Shown: piece after piece, positions 33,629 to 42,900 of the stretch
Layout: each line of letters starts with the position of its first letter
Position numbering within the stretch: position 1 is the stretch's first letter
Source of the DNA: UBA1756 sp045222555
Lineage (GTDB): Bacteria > Bacteroidota > Bacteroidia > Bacteroidales > WCHB1-69
NCBI GenBank assembly: GCA_045222555.1
Contig: JBGUYY010000097.1
Coordinates: 124,001 to 188,000, forward strand
DNA: 64,000 nucleotides
Reading direction: 5' to 3'
Position numbers and translations under genes: made by a program
Notes under the pieces: model-generated
Told to the model about the DNA's origin: nothing
Seen by the model: the letters and a program-made list of their open reading frames with translations, nothing else
The model's database searches: none

Positions 33629-34156
33629 ATGGAAGAAAAGGAATTGGTGGCAGCATGTCTGCAAAACGACCGCAAAGCACAGAAGGAGCTCTACGACCGT
33701 TATGCTCCGTCAATGATGGGTGTTTGCAGCCGTTACGCCAACTCCAAGGAGGAGGGAGAAGACATTCTCATTGAAGGGTTTACGAAAGTCTTCACCCATT
33801 TGGAAGAGTTTCACTTTGAAAGTTCTTTGCCAACTTGGATGCGGAAAATCATGCTCAACACGGCCATCAGCTTTTTCAGAATGCATCACAAGCACCACAA
33901 TGCCATGGCGTTGGAGGACGCTTTCGAGACAGACTGGCGGGAAGCGCAGAATTTGCCTTCCGACAAGGTGATGGAGAAGGACCTGCTGCAGCTGATACAG
34001 CGGATGCCGGAGACCTACCGCGTGGTTTTCAACCTGTTTGTTGTTGAAGGACTTTCACACAAAGAAATTGCAACAACATTAGGAATTCAAGAAAGCACAT
34101 CGCGCTCGCAGCTGACGCGTGCGAAGAACTGGTTAAAAGAAAGGATAAGCCGATGA
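33629..34156 (+). CDS. ECF-type RNA polymerase sigma factor
   Basis: A 175-residue sigma-70 family regulator; I chose ATG 33629 (MEEKELVAACL). Region 2 spans ~5-75 (QKELYDRYAPSMMGVCSRY, EDILIEGFTKVF, LPTWMRKIMLNTAISFFR) and region 4 ~120-172 (IQRMPETYRVVFNLFVVEG, SHKEIATTLGIQESTSRSQL). Regions 1.1 and 3 are absent, as in ECF sigmas. It directs RNA polymerase to a small regulon when its membrane partner releases it. The next gene overlaps it by 4 nt (ATGA), the arrangement usual for sigma/anti-sigma pairs. Confidence 0.92.
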   Translation: MEEKELVAACLQNDRKAQKELYDRYAPSMMGVCSRYANSKEEGEDILIEGFTKVFTHLEEFHFESSLPTWMRKIMLNTAISFFRMHHKHHNAMALEDAFETDWREAQNLPSDKVMEKDLLQLIQRMPETYRVVFNLFVVEGLSHKEIATTLGIQESTSRSQLTRAKNWLKERISR

Positions 34157-35106
34157 ACGACAACGAGATAAAACAATTATTGGAGAACTTGGAAGTACAG
34201 CCTTCCACACGTTGCTGGGATGCCATTGAGAGCGGCATCGCGGCAGCTGGCACTACGGCTGGCAGCACTTCCGCAGCAGCCACCAAAGCCGCCGCACAGG
34301 CCACGCGCCACCTGTCGTCCGCAGCCGTCAAGGCCATCATTGCCGGCAGTGCAGCCACCTTCGTCGCCGCCGGCGCAATTGTCGCAGCCCTGCTTCTTCC
34401 CAACGCCAACACCACCTCCACACCTACTGAGTCTTCCCTCATGCCTCACACCCCATCCCTACCCGCCCCCACTACAGCCGAACTCCCAGCCGACACTATT
34501 GACTATAACACTGTCGCCGCTGAAACTCGCACATCATCCCCTATCCCCAAAGAACAACTGCCTGAAAAATCCATCATACCCGCTGCCGCTGAGTCAGCCA
34601 CACCATCCGAAAACTCAGTCACACCAGCACTGGCTGTAACATCTCCTGCACCAGCTCCATCCACTTCTCCCCGACCCACTCAAACCCCCAACACTCAAAG
34701 CCAACCCACCCCAACACCCAAAGCGAGCACAACGTCCCCCTCTTCCCGGCCAGCTGCTTCACAGCCCACCACATCACAGCAGCCCGTTAACCAGACGGAA
34801 GACCCCGTCCTGGTGGGCCGCGACGATATCGATTTTTCAAGACCCATTGCCATCGAAATCCCGAATGTCATCACCCCCAACGGTGACGGCTACAACGATT
34901 TGTTTGTCATCAAAGGTATTGAACACTGCGAGAAGAGCAAGCTCATCATCCGTTCCAAAAGCGGGGCTATCGTACTGCAAGTCAACAATTACCAAAACAA
35001 CTGGGATGCCCAGAACGCGCCCGACGGCACCTATTTTTACCAATTTTACTATACCATACACGGCATAGAGGAGATCCGTTCCGGAGCACTGACGATTATC
35101 CGCTGA
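34153..35106 (+). CDS. Putative anti-sigma-like membrane protein ending in a T9SS type B sorting domain
   Basis: A 317-residue protein coupled to the ECF sigma gene. Residues 1-30 form a short cytoplasmic segment (NEIKQLLENLEV, RCWDAIESGI) resembling the N-termini of Bacteroidota anti-sigma-like proteins. An Ala-rich segment leads to one membrane helix at ~57-80 (AIIAGSAATFVAAGAIVAALLL). A ~140-residue Pro/Ser/Thr-rich linker follows. The last ~85 residues (IPNVITPNGDGYNDLFVI, YQNNWDAQNAPDGTYFYQF) match the gliding-motility-associated C-terminal domain used as a type B T9SS signal. It lacks a cleavable signal peptide. I infer that it senses or is processed by the T9SS and controls the sigma factor; this is not demonstrated. 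Confidence 0.75.
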   Translation: MNDNEIKQLLENLEVQPSTRCWDAIESGIAAAGTTAGSTSAAATKAAAQATRHLSSAAVKAIIAGSAATFVAAGAIVAALLLPNANTTSTPTESSLMPHTPSLPAPTTAELPADTIDYNTVAAETRTSSPIPKEQLPEKSIIPAAAESATPSENSVTPALAVTSPAPAPSTSPRPTQTPNTQSQPTPTPKASTTSPSSRPAASQPTTSQQPVNQTEDPVLVGRDDIDFSRPIAIEIPNVITPNGDGYNDLFVIKGIEHCEKSKLIIRSKSGAIVLQVNNYQNNWDAQNAPDGTYFYQFYYTIHGIEEIRSGALTIIR

Positions 35107-35144
35107 TTTTTTGTGCGCTTCTGTTCGCCATGTGATTTTTTTTG

Positions 35145-35152
35145 TAAATTTG
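35145..35152 (+). promoter_or_regulatory. -7 promoter element of the WG-repeat gene
   Basis: TAAATTTG followed by CGCC, 53 nt before the ATG at 35206. It supports that start over an upstream in-frame ATG at 35113. Confidence 0.65.
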
Positions 35153-35205
35153 CGCCTGCGTTTGTAACGCAATTTCATTCATTATTCATAAAAAGAAATC
35201 ACAAC

Positions 35206-36984
35206 ATGGAAGAAACCGTCATTGAGGTCCCGACACCTCCCGCATTACCCAAAGAAGAGACTCCCATTCCCCAAAAACCTGCAAAAAAACGCAGAAAATG
35301 GCTGATTCCTGTCATCATCGGCGGTGGTGTGGCTTTCCTGCTTGCCATTGCCGGCATCCTGTTTTTCTTTCTTCACACCTCCGATCTCCCCTTCAAGCCC
35401 GACACCTCCCTGATTCCGGTGTACGACGGTGAGCACTGGGGATACATCAACAAGAAAGGAAACTACGTCATCAACCCGCAATTCAAAGACGCCGAATGGT
35501 TCAACGAAGGGCTGGCGCTGGTGAAGGCAGAAGACGGGAAATATGGTTTCATTGACAAAAAAGGCAACTATGAAATCCCCGCCCAATACAGTCAGGCCAC
35601 TATTTTCAGCGAAGGTCTGGCCTTCGTGGTGGAAGAGGGCGGCTACCCTACCTGCATCGACAAGGATGGCGACATCGTCTTCGAATTCTCAATGGCAGAA
35701 GGGGTGGGCTGTTTCCAAGAGGGGCTGGCACCTTTTTACGTCCTCAACGACAAAAACGAAGCCAAATGGGGCTTTGTAGATAAGAAAGGCAATGTGGCCA
35801 TCAATCCGCAGTTCTCAGTAGCATACAATTTCTCCAATGGACTGGCTGCCGTGGCCAACGACAAAGAGAAATATGGTTTCATCGACAAGGATGGACTGTA
35901 CGTCATCAACCCGCAGTTTGACTATGTCGGCAATTTCCGTGAAAACGGCATGGCCGCTTTCAAATCAGGTGACAAGTGGGGATACATTGACAAAAAAGGC
36001 AAATATGTCATCAACCCCCAATTTGATGATTCCAGAGCCTTCTTTGACGAGAAAGCCCTCGTATGTCAAAACAACAAATACGGCTTCATCAACCAAAAAG
36101 GAAACTTCATCATCAATCCGCAATTCGAAGGAGCCAGCTTTTTCCTCTACGGGGAAGGTGTTGCGGCAGTCCTGATGGATGGAAAGGTCGGTTTCATCGA
36201 CGAAAAGGGGAAATATGTCATCAATCCCCAATTTGAATATGCATCTGACTTCATTGACGGCATGTCATTTGTCAGATCGGGTGAGAAATACGGCATCATC
36301 AACAAAAAAGGCAACTATATCGTCAATCCGCAATTCGAAAATATCAGACCGCCCTATCTGGATTTCTCAATGGTACAAAGTGAATATTACGATGCTTCCA
36401 AGTTCCTCAGTACCTTCCTGATGAATTTCCACTCATCCCAAGTGGACGGAATTCCGGCTGTCGGGGCAGTAACCCTTTCCGACATCGCAACCAGCAGCAA
36501 ATACGGCGACTTATGGCAGTCCCATGCTTGGGGAAGTCGCATCACCCTCCGTCCCGATGAGGAGATGAGCGACGACATCACGCTGAGCGATGTGGAGTTC
36601 AATTTCCTCAGCGACACCTACTCATACGACTGGTGGTCATACGAAAAAATATACAACTACTCGGCCCGTTGCTCCTTCGCCACATACTCCTTCGACCTTG
36701 AAAACAAGGCAGAGAACCGGGCAGGTAGCATCGCCACTTCCTTATGCAACAAGCTGAAAAGCATTTACGGCGGAACCGTTTCAGATTTTGAATCCCAATA
36801 CAGTTATGGCACCAATAAAAAAGTGGAGTGCAAAAATGTCAACTTCATCGTGATGGGCAGCTACAGCAAATTGCTGTTATACGTCTATTTCGACCCAGCC
36901 ACCTACCACGAGGCCCTCTCTGACCTCACCGCAGACGATGAAACGGAGGCAGTCACCGAGTACGATGATGGTGACGACTGGTAA
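35206..36984 (+). CDS. Membrane-anchored WG-repeat protein
   Basis: A 592-residue protein. A Pro-rich cytoplasmic N-terminus with a Lys/Arg cluster (KPAKKRRKW) leads to one membrane helix at ~36-60 (LIPVIIGGGVAFLLAIAGILFFF). Nine consecutive WG repeats of about 33-40 residues follow at ~70-385; each has the core KWGYIDKKGKYVINPQF and an F.EGLA tail. Repeat 3 is degenerate. The C-terminal ~200 residues contain a globular part that I do not recognise (FNFLSDTYSYDWWSY, YGTNKKVECKNV) and an acidic tail. WG repeats are beta-hairpin ligand-binding units of unknown specificity. It stands directly after the sigma/anti-sigma pair but has its own promoter. Confidence 0.88.
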   Translation: MEETVIEVPTPPALPKEETPIPQKPAKKRRKWLIPVIIGGGVAFLLAIAGILFFFLHTSDLPFKPDTSLIPVYDGEHWGYINKKGNYVINPQFKDAEWFNEGLALVKAEDGKYGFIDKKGNYEIPAQYSQATIFSEGLAFVVEEGGYPTCIDKDGDIVFEFSMAEGVGCFQEGLAPFYVLNDKNEAKWGFVDKKGNVAINPQFSVAYNFSNGLAAVANDKEKYGFIDKDGLYVINPQFDYVGNFRENGMAAFKSGDKWGYIDKKGKYVINPQFDDSRAFFDEKALVCQNNKYGFINQKGNFIINPQFEGASFFLYGEGVAAVLMDGKVGFIDEKGKYVINPQFEYASDFIDGMSFVRSGEKYGIINKKGNYIVNPQFENIRPPYLDFSMVQSEYYDASKFLSTFLMNFHSSQVDGIPAVGAVTLSDIATSSKYGDLWQSHAWGSRITLRPDEEMSDDITLSDVEFNFLSDTYSYDWWSYEKIYNYSARCSFATYSFDLENKAENRAGSIATSLCNKLKSIYGGTVSDFESQYSYGTNKKVECKNVNFIVMGSYSKLLLYVYFDPATYHEALSDLTADDETEAVTEYDDGDDW

Positions 36985-37005
36985 ACTCCTATTCCCCTAT
37001 AACAC

Positions 37006-37034
37006 AAGCGGGCAACCCGATGGGTTGCCCGCTT
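37006..37034. terminator. Bidirectional terminator between WG-repeat gene and metK
   Basis: A perfect 13-bp stem (AAGCGGGCAACCC / GGGTTGCCCGCTT) with a 3-nt loop lies between two convergent stops. The flanking A and T runs are short, but the stem is strong enough to act on both strands. Confidence 0.85.
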
Positions 37035-37056
37035 TGCATATTCAGAATTTCGCCGG

Positions 37057-38343
37057 TTATTTCAGACCGAAAGCCTTCTGGATCTTCTCCACATAGTCGA
37101 GTTTCTCCCAGGTGAAGAGCTCCACGGTCTTGAAGTAACGTTCGCGCTCCTGACCGTCGGCATCGGTGCTTTTCTCCACGCGCACGCCCTTACCGTTGCA
37201 GAACAACTCGACCTCCTCCTCACGGCACTCCTGTCCGAAGTGACCGTAAGCAGCGGTAGGCAGATACATGGGCTGCGTGAGTTTGAGTCGCTTGATGATG
37301 TCGTAAGGTCTGAGGGTAAAGATCTTGGCAATCTTCTCTGCAATCTCGCCGTCGGTCATCTTTACCTTGGCGGAGTTGTAAGTGTTCACGTTGACGCTCA
37401 CCGGTTCGGCCACGCCGATAGCGTAGGCCACCTGCACGAGAACCTGGTTGCAGAGCCCTGCGGCCACCATGTTCTTGGCGATATGGCGGGCGGCATAAGC
37501 TGCCGAGCGATCCACCTTCGAAGGATCCTTGCCCGAGAAGGCACCTCCGCCGTGCGCACCATGTCCGCCGTAGGTATCCACAATGATTTTGCGGCCGGTC
37601 AAACCCGTGTCGCCGTGGGGACCGCCGATAACGAACTTGCCGGTGGGATTCACAAACAGTTTGTAGTCGCCGAACAGTTTGCGGACACGAGCAGGAACGT
37701 TCTTTTTCACTCTGGGAATGAGAATGTTGGCAACATCCTCATGGATTTGCTCGGTGGTGACATCGGGGTCGTGCTGGGTGGAGACCACGATAGTGTCGAT
37801 GGCGAGCGGCTTGCCATGATCGTCGTATTTGATGGTAACCTGCGACTTGGCGTCGGGGCGCAGGTAGCGCATCTTCTTGCCCTCGCGGCGGATAGCGGCC
37901 AGCTCGCGCATGAGGCTGTGCGCCAGGTCGAGGGTGAGCGGCATGTAATTGTCGGTCTCGTTGCAGGCGTAACCAAACATCAATCCTTGGTCGCCGGCAC
38001 CTTGATCTTTTTCATTTTCACGGTCCACCCCCTGGTTGATGTCGGGCGACTGGCGGTGGATGGCAGAGAGTACGCCGCAGGAGTGTGCGTCGAAACGGTA
38101 CTCGCCTTTGGTGTAGCCGATTTTCTGGATGACTTTTCTTGCGACCTCGTCAACTGGCACATAGCCGTTGGTGGTGACCTCGCCGGCACATACCACCAAA
38201 CCTGTTGTAACTAACGTTTCGCAAGCCACTCTGGACTTCGGATCCTGTACGAGGAAAGAGTCAAGCAGAGCGTCTGAAATTTGGTCACACACCTTGTCGG
38301 GGTGCCCCTCAGATACTGATTCGGATGTAAACAGATAGCTCAT
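37057..38343 (-). CDS. metK: S-adenosylmethionine synthetase
   Basis: A 428-residue enzyme making SAM from methionine and ATP. I start it at 38343 (MSYLFTSESVSEGHPDK), the usual N-terminus; the reading frame continues upstream into the leader. Signatures GAGDQGLMFGYA at ~110-125 and GGGAFSGKDPSKVDRSAAY are present. It is convergent with the WG-repeat gene and shares its terminator. The 116-nt leader after its -7 element contains a candidate SAM-II riboswitch, which would give feedback control by the product. Confidence 0.97.
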   Translation of the reverse strand: MSYLFTSESVSEGHPDKVCDQISDALLDSFLVQDPKSRVACETLVTTGLVVCAGEVTTNGYVPVDEVARKVIQKIGYTKGEYRFDAHSCGVLSAIHRQSPDINQGVDRENEKDQGAGDQGLMFGYACNETDNYMPLTLDLAHSLMRELAAIRREGKKMRYLRPDAKSQVTIKYDDHGKPLAIDTIVVSTQHDPDVTTEQIHEDVANILIPRVKKNVPARVRKLFGDYKLFVNPTGKFVIGGPHGDTGLTGRKIIVDTYGGHGAHGGGAFSGKDPSKVDRSAAYAARHIAKNMVAAGLCNQVLVQVAYAIGVAEPVSVNVNTYNSAKVKMTDGEIAEKIAKIFTLRPYDIIKRLKLTQPMYLPTAAYGHFGQECREEEVELFCNGKGVRVEKSTDADGQERERYFKTVELFTWEKLDYVEKIQKAFGLK

Positions 38344-38394
38344 GTTTAAAATATTAATGATTAATAAATTAGTTATAACGAAAAAGGTGGGAAA

Positions 38395-38450
38395 CCAATG
38401 GTTTAGCATTTTTTCAAGTGGTTGCAATCATTACAAATCTCTCCACATTT
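38395..38450 (-). promoter_or_regulatory. Candidate SAM-II riboswitch in the metK leader
   Basis: Read on the minus strand from 38446, the leader has a short stem GTGG/CCAC enclosing a loop with AGATTT and GATTGCAA. TTGAAAAAATGCTAAA follows at once. This matches the SAM-II layout: stem, GAUUUAA..AUUGCA loop, stem, then A-rich UGAUAAAU.GCUAAA forming the pseudoknot. The predicted transcription start (element at 38460-38467) falls just upstream of the aptamer, and the gene is metK, which makes the ligand. The first stem is shorter than in the best-known examples, so I keep this as a candidate. Confidence 0.6.
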
Positions 38451-38459
38451 TTCGCACGG

Positions 38460-38467
38460 CAAAAGTA
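38460..38467 (-). promoter_or_regulatory. -7 promoter element of metK
   Basis: TACTTTTG followed by CCGTG, 116 nt upstream of the metK ATG and directly ahead of the candidate riboswitch. Confidence 0.65.
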
Positions 38468-38523
38468 CACTTTTTTCTTGAAATTGGACATTCGAATAAA
38501 AAAAATATTCGCACAATTTTGTG

Positions 38524-38531
38524 TAATTTTG
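38524..38531 (+). promoter_or_regulatory. -7 promoter element of thiN/HAD pair
   Basis: TAATTTTG followed by CACT, 20 nt before the thiN ATG; it fixes that start at 38552 rather than further upstream. Confidence 0.65.
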
Positions 38532-38551
38532 CACTCTCAAAAAACGGAGCT

Positions 38552-39178
38552 ATGACCATCATCATCGCCAATGGCGAAAAACCTTCCGCCCCACCCTGTA
38601 TCGAGCTGTTACACAACGCCGAAACCATCGTATGCTGCGACGGTGCACTGCGCCATCTGGAGCAACTGGGCATCCAGCCGACGGTGATTGTGGGCGACGG
38701 TGACTCGCTGACTGCCGAGCAGCGCGAGCGGTACGCCCCCCTCATTGAGGCCGACCCCAGCACCGACTACAACGACCTCACCAAGGCGTTCCGCTACTGC
38801 GAGGCGCATGGGCTGGACGATATCACCATTCTGGGCGGCACCGGACTGCGCGAGGACCATACGTTAGCCAACCTCGGACTGCTGCTGCGTTACGCCGGAC
38901 AGTTCCGGGTGCGCATGGTCACCAACTACGGGATTTTCAGTGCCATCGGCGGCACCACCACCTTTCCGTCGCGGGCGGGCGAGCAGGTCTCCATCTTCAG
39001 CTTCACCCCCAACGCAAGGCTCACCTTCCACGGACTGCGCTACCCTGTGGCGCAGCGCACCTTCGCCGAACTGTGGGAAGGCGCCTCCAACGAGTCGCTG
39101 GGCAACCAATTTACCATCGAGTTGCACGACAAAGGGCAAGTTTTAGTATACCAGGCTTTCAAAGGACAATACGCATGA
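38552..39178 (+). CDS. thiN: Thiamine pyrophosphokinase
   Basis: A 208-residue cytoplasmic enzyme transferring pyrophosphate from ATP to thiamine. The start MTIIIANG lies 20 nt after the promoter element. Motifs are VCCDGALRHLEQLG, VGDGDSL (catalytic Asp cluster), DPSTDYNDLTKA, and GGTGLREDHTLANL, matching the family GGxGxRxDHxLAN. The C-terminal ~60 residues form the small beta barrel that binds thiamine. The stop overlaps the next ATG by 4 nt (ATGA). Confidence 0.92.
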   Translation: MTIIIANGEKPSAPPCIELLHNAETIVCCDGALRHLEQLGIQPTVIVGDGDSLTAEQRERYAPLIEADPSTDYNDLTKAFRYCEAHGLDDITILGGTGLREDHTLANLGLLLRYAGQFRVRMVTNYGIFSAIGGTTTFPSRAGEQVSIFSFTPNARLTFHGLRYPVAQRTFAELWEGASNESLGNQFTIELHDKGQVLVYQAFKGQYA

Positions 39179-39804
39179 CAGCATCTCCCATCAAAAACAT
39201 CATCTTCGACTTGGGCGGCGTGATTTACGACATCCGTTACGAGAACATCGCCGACCGATTCGCCACCTACGGACTGCCGAATTTCACCCAGCAATACACG
39301 CAGGCGGCTCAGAACCAAATGGTTGACCTGTTCGAGGAGGGACGTATCAGTGTGCCCGAGTTCCGCAACTATATCCGCTCGCTCTCGCCGGTGGCGCTCA
39401 CCGACCAGCAGATTGATGACGCCTGGAATGCGATTCTCATCGATGTGCCCGTCCACCGCATTGAGATGCTGCGCCAGCTGAAGAAGCGCTACCGTATCTT
39501 CCTGTTCAGCAATACCAACCAGCTGCACTGCGACTGTTTCAAGGCCTTCCTGCACGAAAAATACGGCCATGATGTCTTCAACGAGGTGTTTGACAAAACC
39601 TACTATTCCCACGAGATGCACCTGCGCAAGCCGCATGTGGAGGCCTTCCAGCGGGTGATCACGGAGCAGGGCCTGATTCCTGATGAGACGCTATTCATCG
39701 ACGACACCCTGCAGCACGTCGAGGGGGCTCGCAAGGCCGGTCTGCACGCCTACCAGTTGCCGAAGGGCGTGGATGTGGCCACGGTGATGGACTCCTATCT
39801 GTAG
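39175..39804 (+). CDS. HAD family phosphatase (YihX-like)
   Basis: A 209-residue haloacid-dehalogenase-fold hydrolase starting at ATG 39175, which overlaps the thiN stop. Motif I is NIIFDLGGVIYD, with the nucleophile Asp followed by Leu-Gly-Gly in place of the DxD second Asp, as in YihX-type glucose-1-phosphate phosphatases. Motif II is LFSNTN, motif III includes the Lys in LRKPHVEAF, and motif IV is LFIDDTLQHVEGAR. The all-helical cap lies between residues ~18 and 90. The substrate is unknown; coupling to thiN might hint at a phosphorylated thiamine metabolite. Confidence 0.88.
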   Translation: MTASPIKNIIFDLGGVIYDIRYENIADRFATYGLPNFTQQYTQAAQNQMVDLFEEGRISVPEFRNYIRSLSPVALTDQQIDDAWNAILIDVPVHRIEMLRQLKKRYRIFLFSNTNQLHCDCFKAFLHEKYGHDVFNEVFDKTYYSHEMHLRKPHVEAFQRVITEQGLIPDETLFIDDTLQHVEGARKAGLHAYQLPKGVDVATVMDSYL

Positions 39805-39819
39805 CTGTTTTTTTCTTTT

Positions 39820-39920
39820 TTGGGCGGCCCGGCTCCCTGCGGTCGCCGTCGGGCTTTCCGCTTTACGTCGCTTCGCTCGTGCCCGCTCCAATCCCTGCCG
39901 CGCAGAGGTGTGAGGCGGCC
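39820..39920. repeat. GC-rich intergenic block, candidate dispersed element
   Basis: About 100 nt of GC-rich sequence with several short palindromic stretches (GCGGTCGCCGTCGG, CGTCGCTTCGCTCG) in an otherwise A/T-rich 194-nt gap. It carries the phrases GGGCTTTCCGCT and CAATCCCTGCCGC. I recall the same framework (pyrimidine-rich 'GGGCTATCCGCT ... CAATCCCTNNCGC') as an abundant dispersed intergenic element in Bacteroidota genomes. No reading frame or known RNA fits. Confidence 0.5.
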
Positions 39921-39998
39921 AAAACCACAAATAATGTCAGAACTTTGCAGCGTTTTATGCGAATTCGCGTCATTAAAAATGTTACAAAAAAGGTAGCT

Positions 39999-42900
39999 AT
40001 GAAAAACATTATATATTTCTTGATGGGATCTCTCCTTTTGGGATTCTTTCCTGAAGAATTATTTTCTCAAAATACGGAATGTCAGCCTATTATTATTGAT
40101 GATACCCATTATTTTTGGGAAGATTTTTCTGATTACGATTCCGTCGCCGTCCCTCCGTGTGCCAATGCATCGGGCAGTATGCCCACCTGCTGGCAAAGGC
40201 TTACGCATGGGACAGGCGGAGCGTATGCGCCCAAAATTGTGAAAGGGGACACAATCGGTGCCTATGGTATCATATTGAGCAGTAATTGTTTGCAGATGAG
40301 GGTAAATTACTATAGCCAGACTGTAACGTACGCCATCCTCCCTCGTATCGCCACCAATCTGAATACCCTTGAAGTCGGCTTCTCCCTCTCCTCCGCCATA
40401 AGCGACAGCAGCTGCGTACTTTCACTCGGATACTTGACCAACGACTCGGTTTTTGAAGAGGTGGATTTTGTGCCCGTGACCTCTTTTCGCAACAGCTACC
40501 TCCTGACCGATTCACCTGTGCGGTACGAGGTTTCGTTGGAGGGAATCGATTTCCCCGCCGATGCACGGTTGGCATTCCGCCTTGAACACCAATACCATAG
40601 TTTTTATGTCAATCAACGAAAATGCGTATTTATCGACGACATCCTCATCCGTCCAATTCCAACTTGCAGAAAGCCATTTGATATAGAAGCTGTTACCATC
40701 ACTGGCACATCCGCTACACTTCGCTGGCAACCGACAGAGACCAATTCCCCCTGCCGTATCGAGTACGGACCAGCCGGATTTACGCAAGGCACAGGCACCA
40801 CTCTCGTCAGTTCATCTCATTCTGTCACGCTCCAACCTTTAATGGAAAGCACTGAATATGATGTCTATATCCAAACTCTCTGTGGTGGCACCGATACTTC
40901 TGAAGCCGCTGTTTTCCATTTCCAGACCAATTGTCCTGCCATAGTGGTGGATGAGCAACATCCCTATTTTGAAGATTTTGCAGATAGCTCTTTCGCCTGC
41001 TGGCAGCAACGCGACGGCTATTTCAACGGCTGGCAGCCCGACATAGGTCGGCTCTTTTCCGACTATTTCGGCAATGGTCCTACCCGCCGTCTTCAGTCGC
41101 CTACTTTTGACTTATCATCCTCGCAAACAGCTACTTGCATCTTCACCTACCAGCTGTCTGCTGCCAACTTAGGGACTGAACTCAATATCTATTACCGCAA
41201 TGCCGACACAGCGTCGTGGACCCTCCTGAAGAATTGTACAGAAATAACGGCCACAGACACCGTAATTCTTCCGTATCTATCTGATAATTACCAAATTTCA
41301 TTTATCGCTAACAAGCAAAACAATGAAATTTCTATTTTTTCCGTTCAGATTGAGGCCTCTGACGATTGTTTGGCACCACCAACCCCACATCTCCTGTGGG
41401 TAGAAGGAGAGGCCGCACAAATCGGATGGAACACTTACTATCAGGACGCGGCAGTGGAACTGGAATATGGACCTGCAGGATTCGTTTTGGGTACCGGCAC
41501 CCGCATTTCTGCGACAGCAGAAGAAAGTTCCAGCTGGATTTTCAGTCTTCTGCCCAACACTGCTTACGAGGTATATGTCCGTCAGGAATGTGCTGGCGAG
41601 GTGTGGTCAGATTGGTCGCTACCACTCGCTTTTAACACCGAATGCACTATTATCACATTGAGTGACAGCGTGTTCTATGCAGAAGATTTTGAAGGAATGT
41701 CGCCTGGCACCTTCCCCAACTGCTGGAAACGCTTTTCGGAAGGGGCCGACGAAACCTATTTCCCACAAATTTATCAGGGAGACTACACACCGACTGCTGG
41801 TAGTACCGCCATGCTCCTGACCGGCACGCACCTCTCCTCACAATTGTGGTCGATTGGTTCGCAATGTGGCGTGGCGCTGCCTCTATTTTCAAATTCGCTT
41901 TCCGAGTTGGAACTGCGTTTTACCACCGCGATGACCTCCACCCATAAGGTCACTTTTGAGGTGGGTTATCTTAATGTAGATGAGGCATTTATACCCTTAA
42001 CAACAATCCCTTCCAATCACTATTTTAGTCAAAATCGGGGCGTCACCCACGTGCTCAGACTCCGCGACTATGGCATTCCCGACACGTTGCGGGCGCGCAT
42101 CGCATTCCGCTGGAGCGTTGACACCGTTGTACGCAACAGCGTCTGTCTGGATGACATCCTTGTGCGCACGGTGCTGGATTGTGACTATCCGTTAGGCCTG
42201 CGGGTAACGGGATTAGACGACCAGACCTACGCGGTGACGTGGCAGCCGCAGGATTCCACCCAAAACCTTTGGGATGTGGAACTTTCGGGCACCCACTTTA
42301 CTGTAAATACCGATTCCTGCTACCTCGGCGCTCTTACCGCCGATGCCGATTATTATGTGATAGTTCGTGCCCTGTGTGGGGAAAACCACTCCTACTGGAG
42401 CGACACCCTTTTCTTCCATACTGCCTGCGAATGTTACTCTGTAAGGTACCTCAAACCCTATTTTGAGGATTTCACGAATTACATATGCACGTATAATGTC
42501 TTTGAGATGGCCGACCAGCCCGACTGTTGGTCTTTTTACTATAGTGGTTATTATGAAGGATTTGCGCCTCATGTTTATAACGGAAGTTTTGCCATCAACA
42601 ATCCGTCGCTGCTAATGTCGTTAGGAGTAGAAGGTGGCATGATAGGACGGGAACTGTATGCCGTATTTCCTCCTTTCTGTAATGATTTGGAGGAGTTGCG
42701 GGTGGAGTTCGACCTCTACAACAGTCGCGACACGATTGCCTCAACGATGCTGTTGGGCTATCTCACCGACCGTTACGACACCACGACATTCCATCTGATC
42801 GACACCATTTCGCCCCACTTCTATGGAGATCCTCTCGATGCCCACAGGTGCTATTATTTGCAAAACTATGCACCTCCTTCCAGCATTCTCCACCTTGCCT

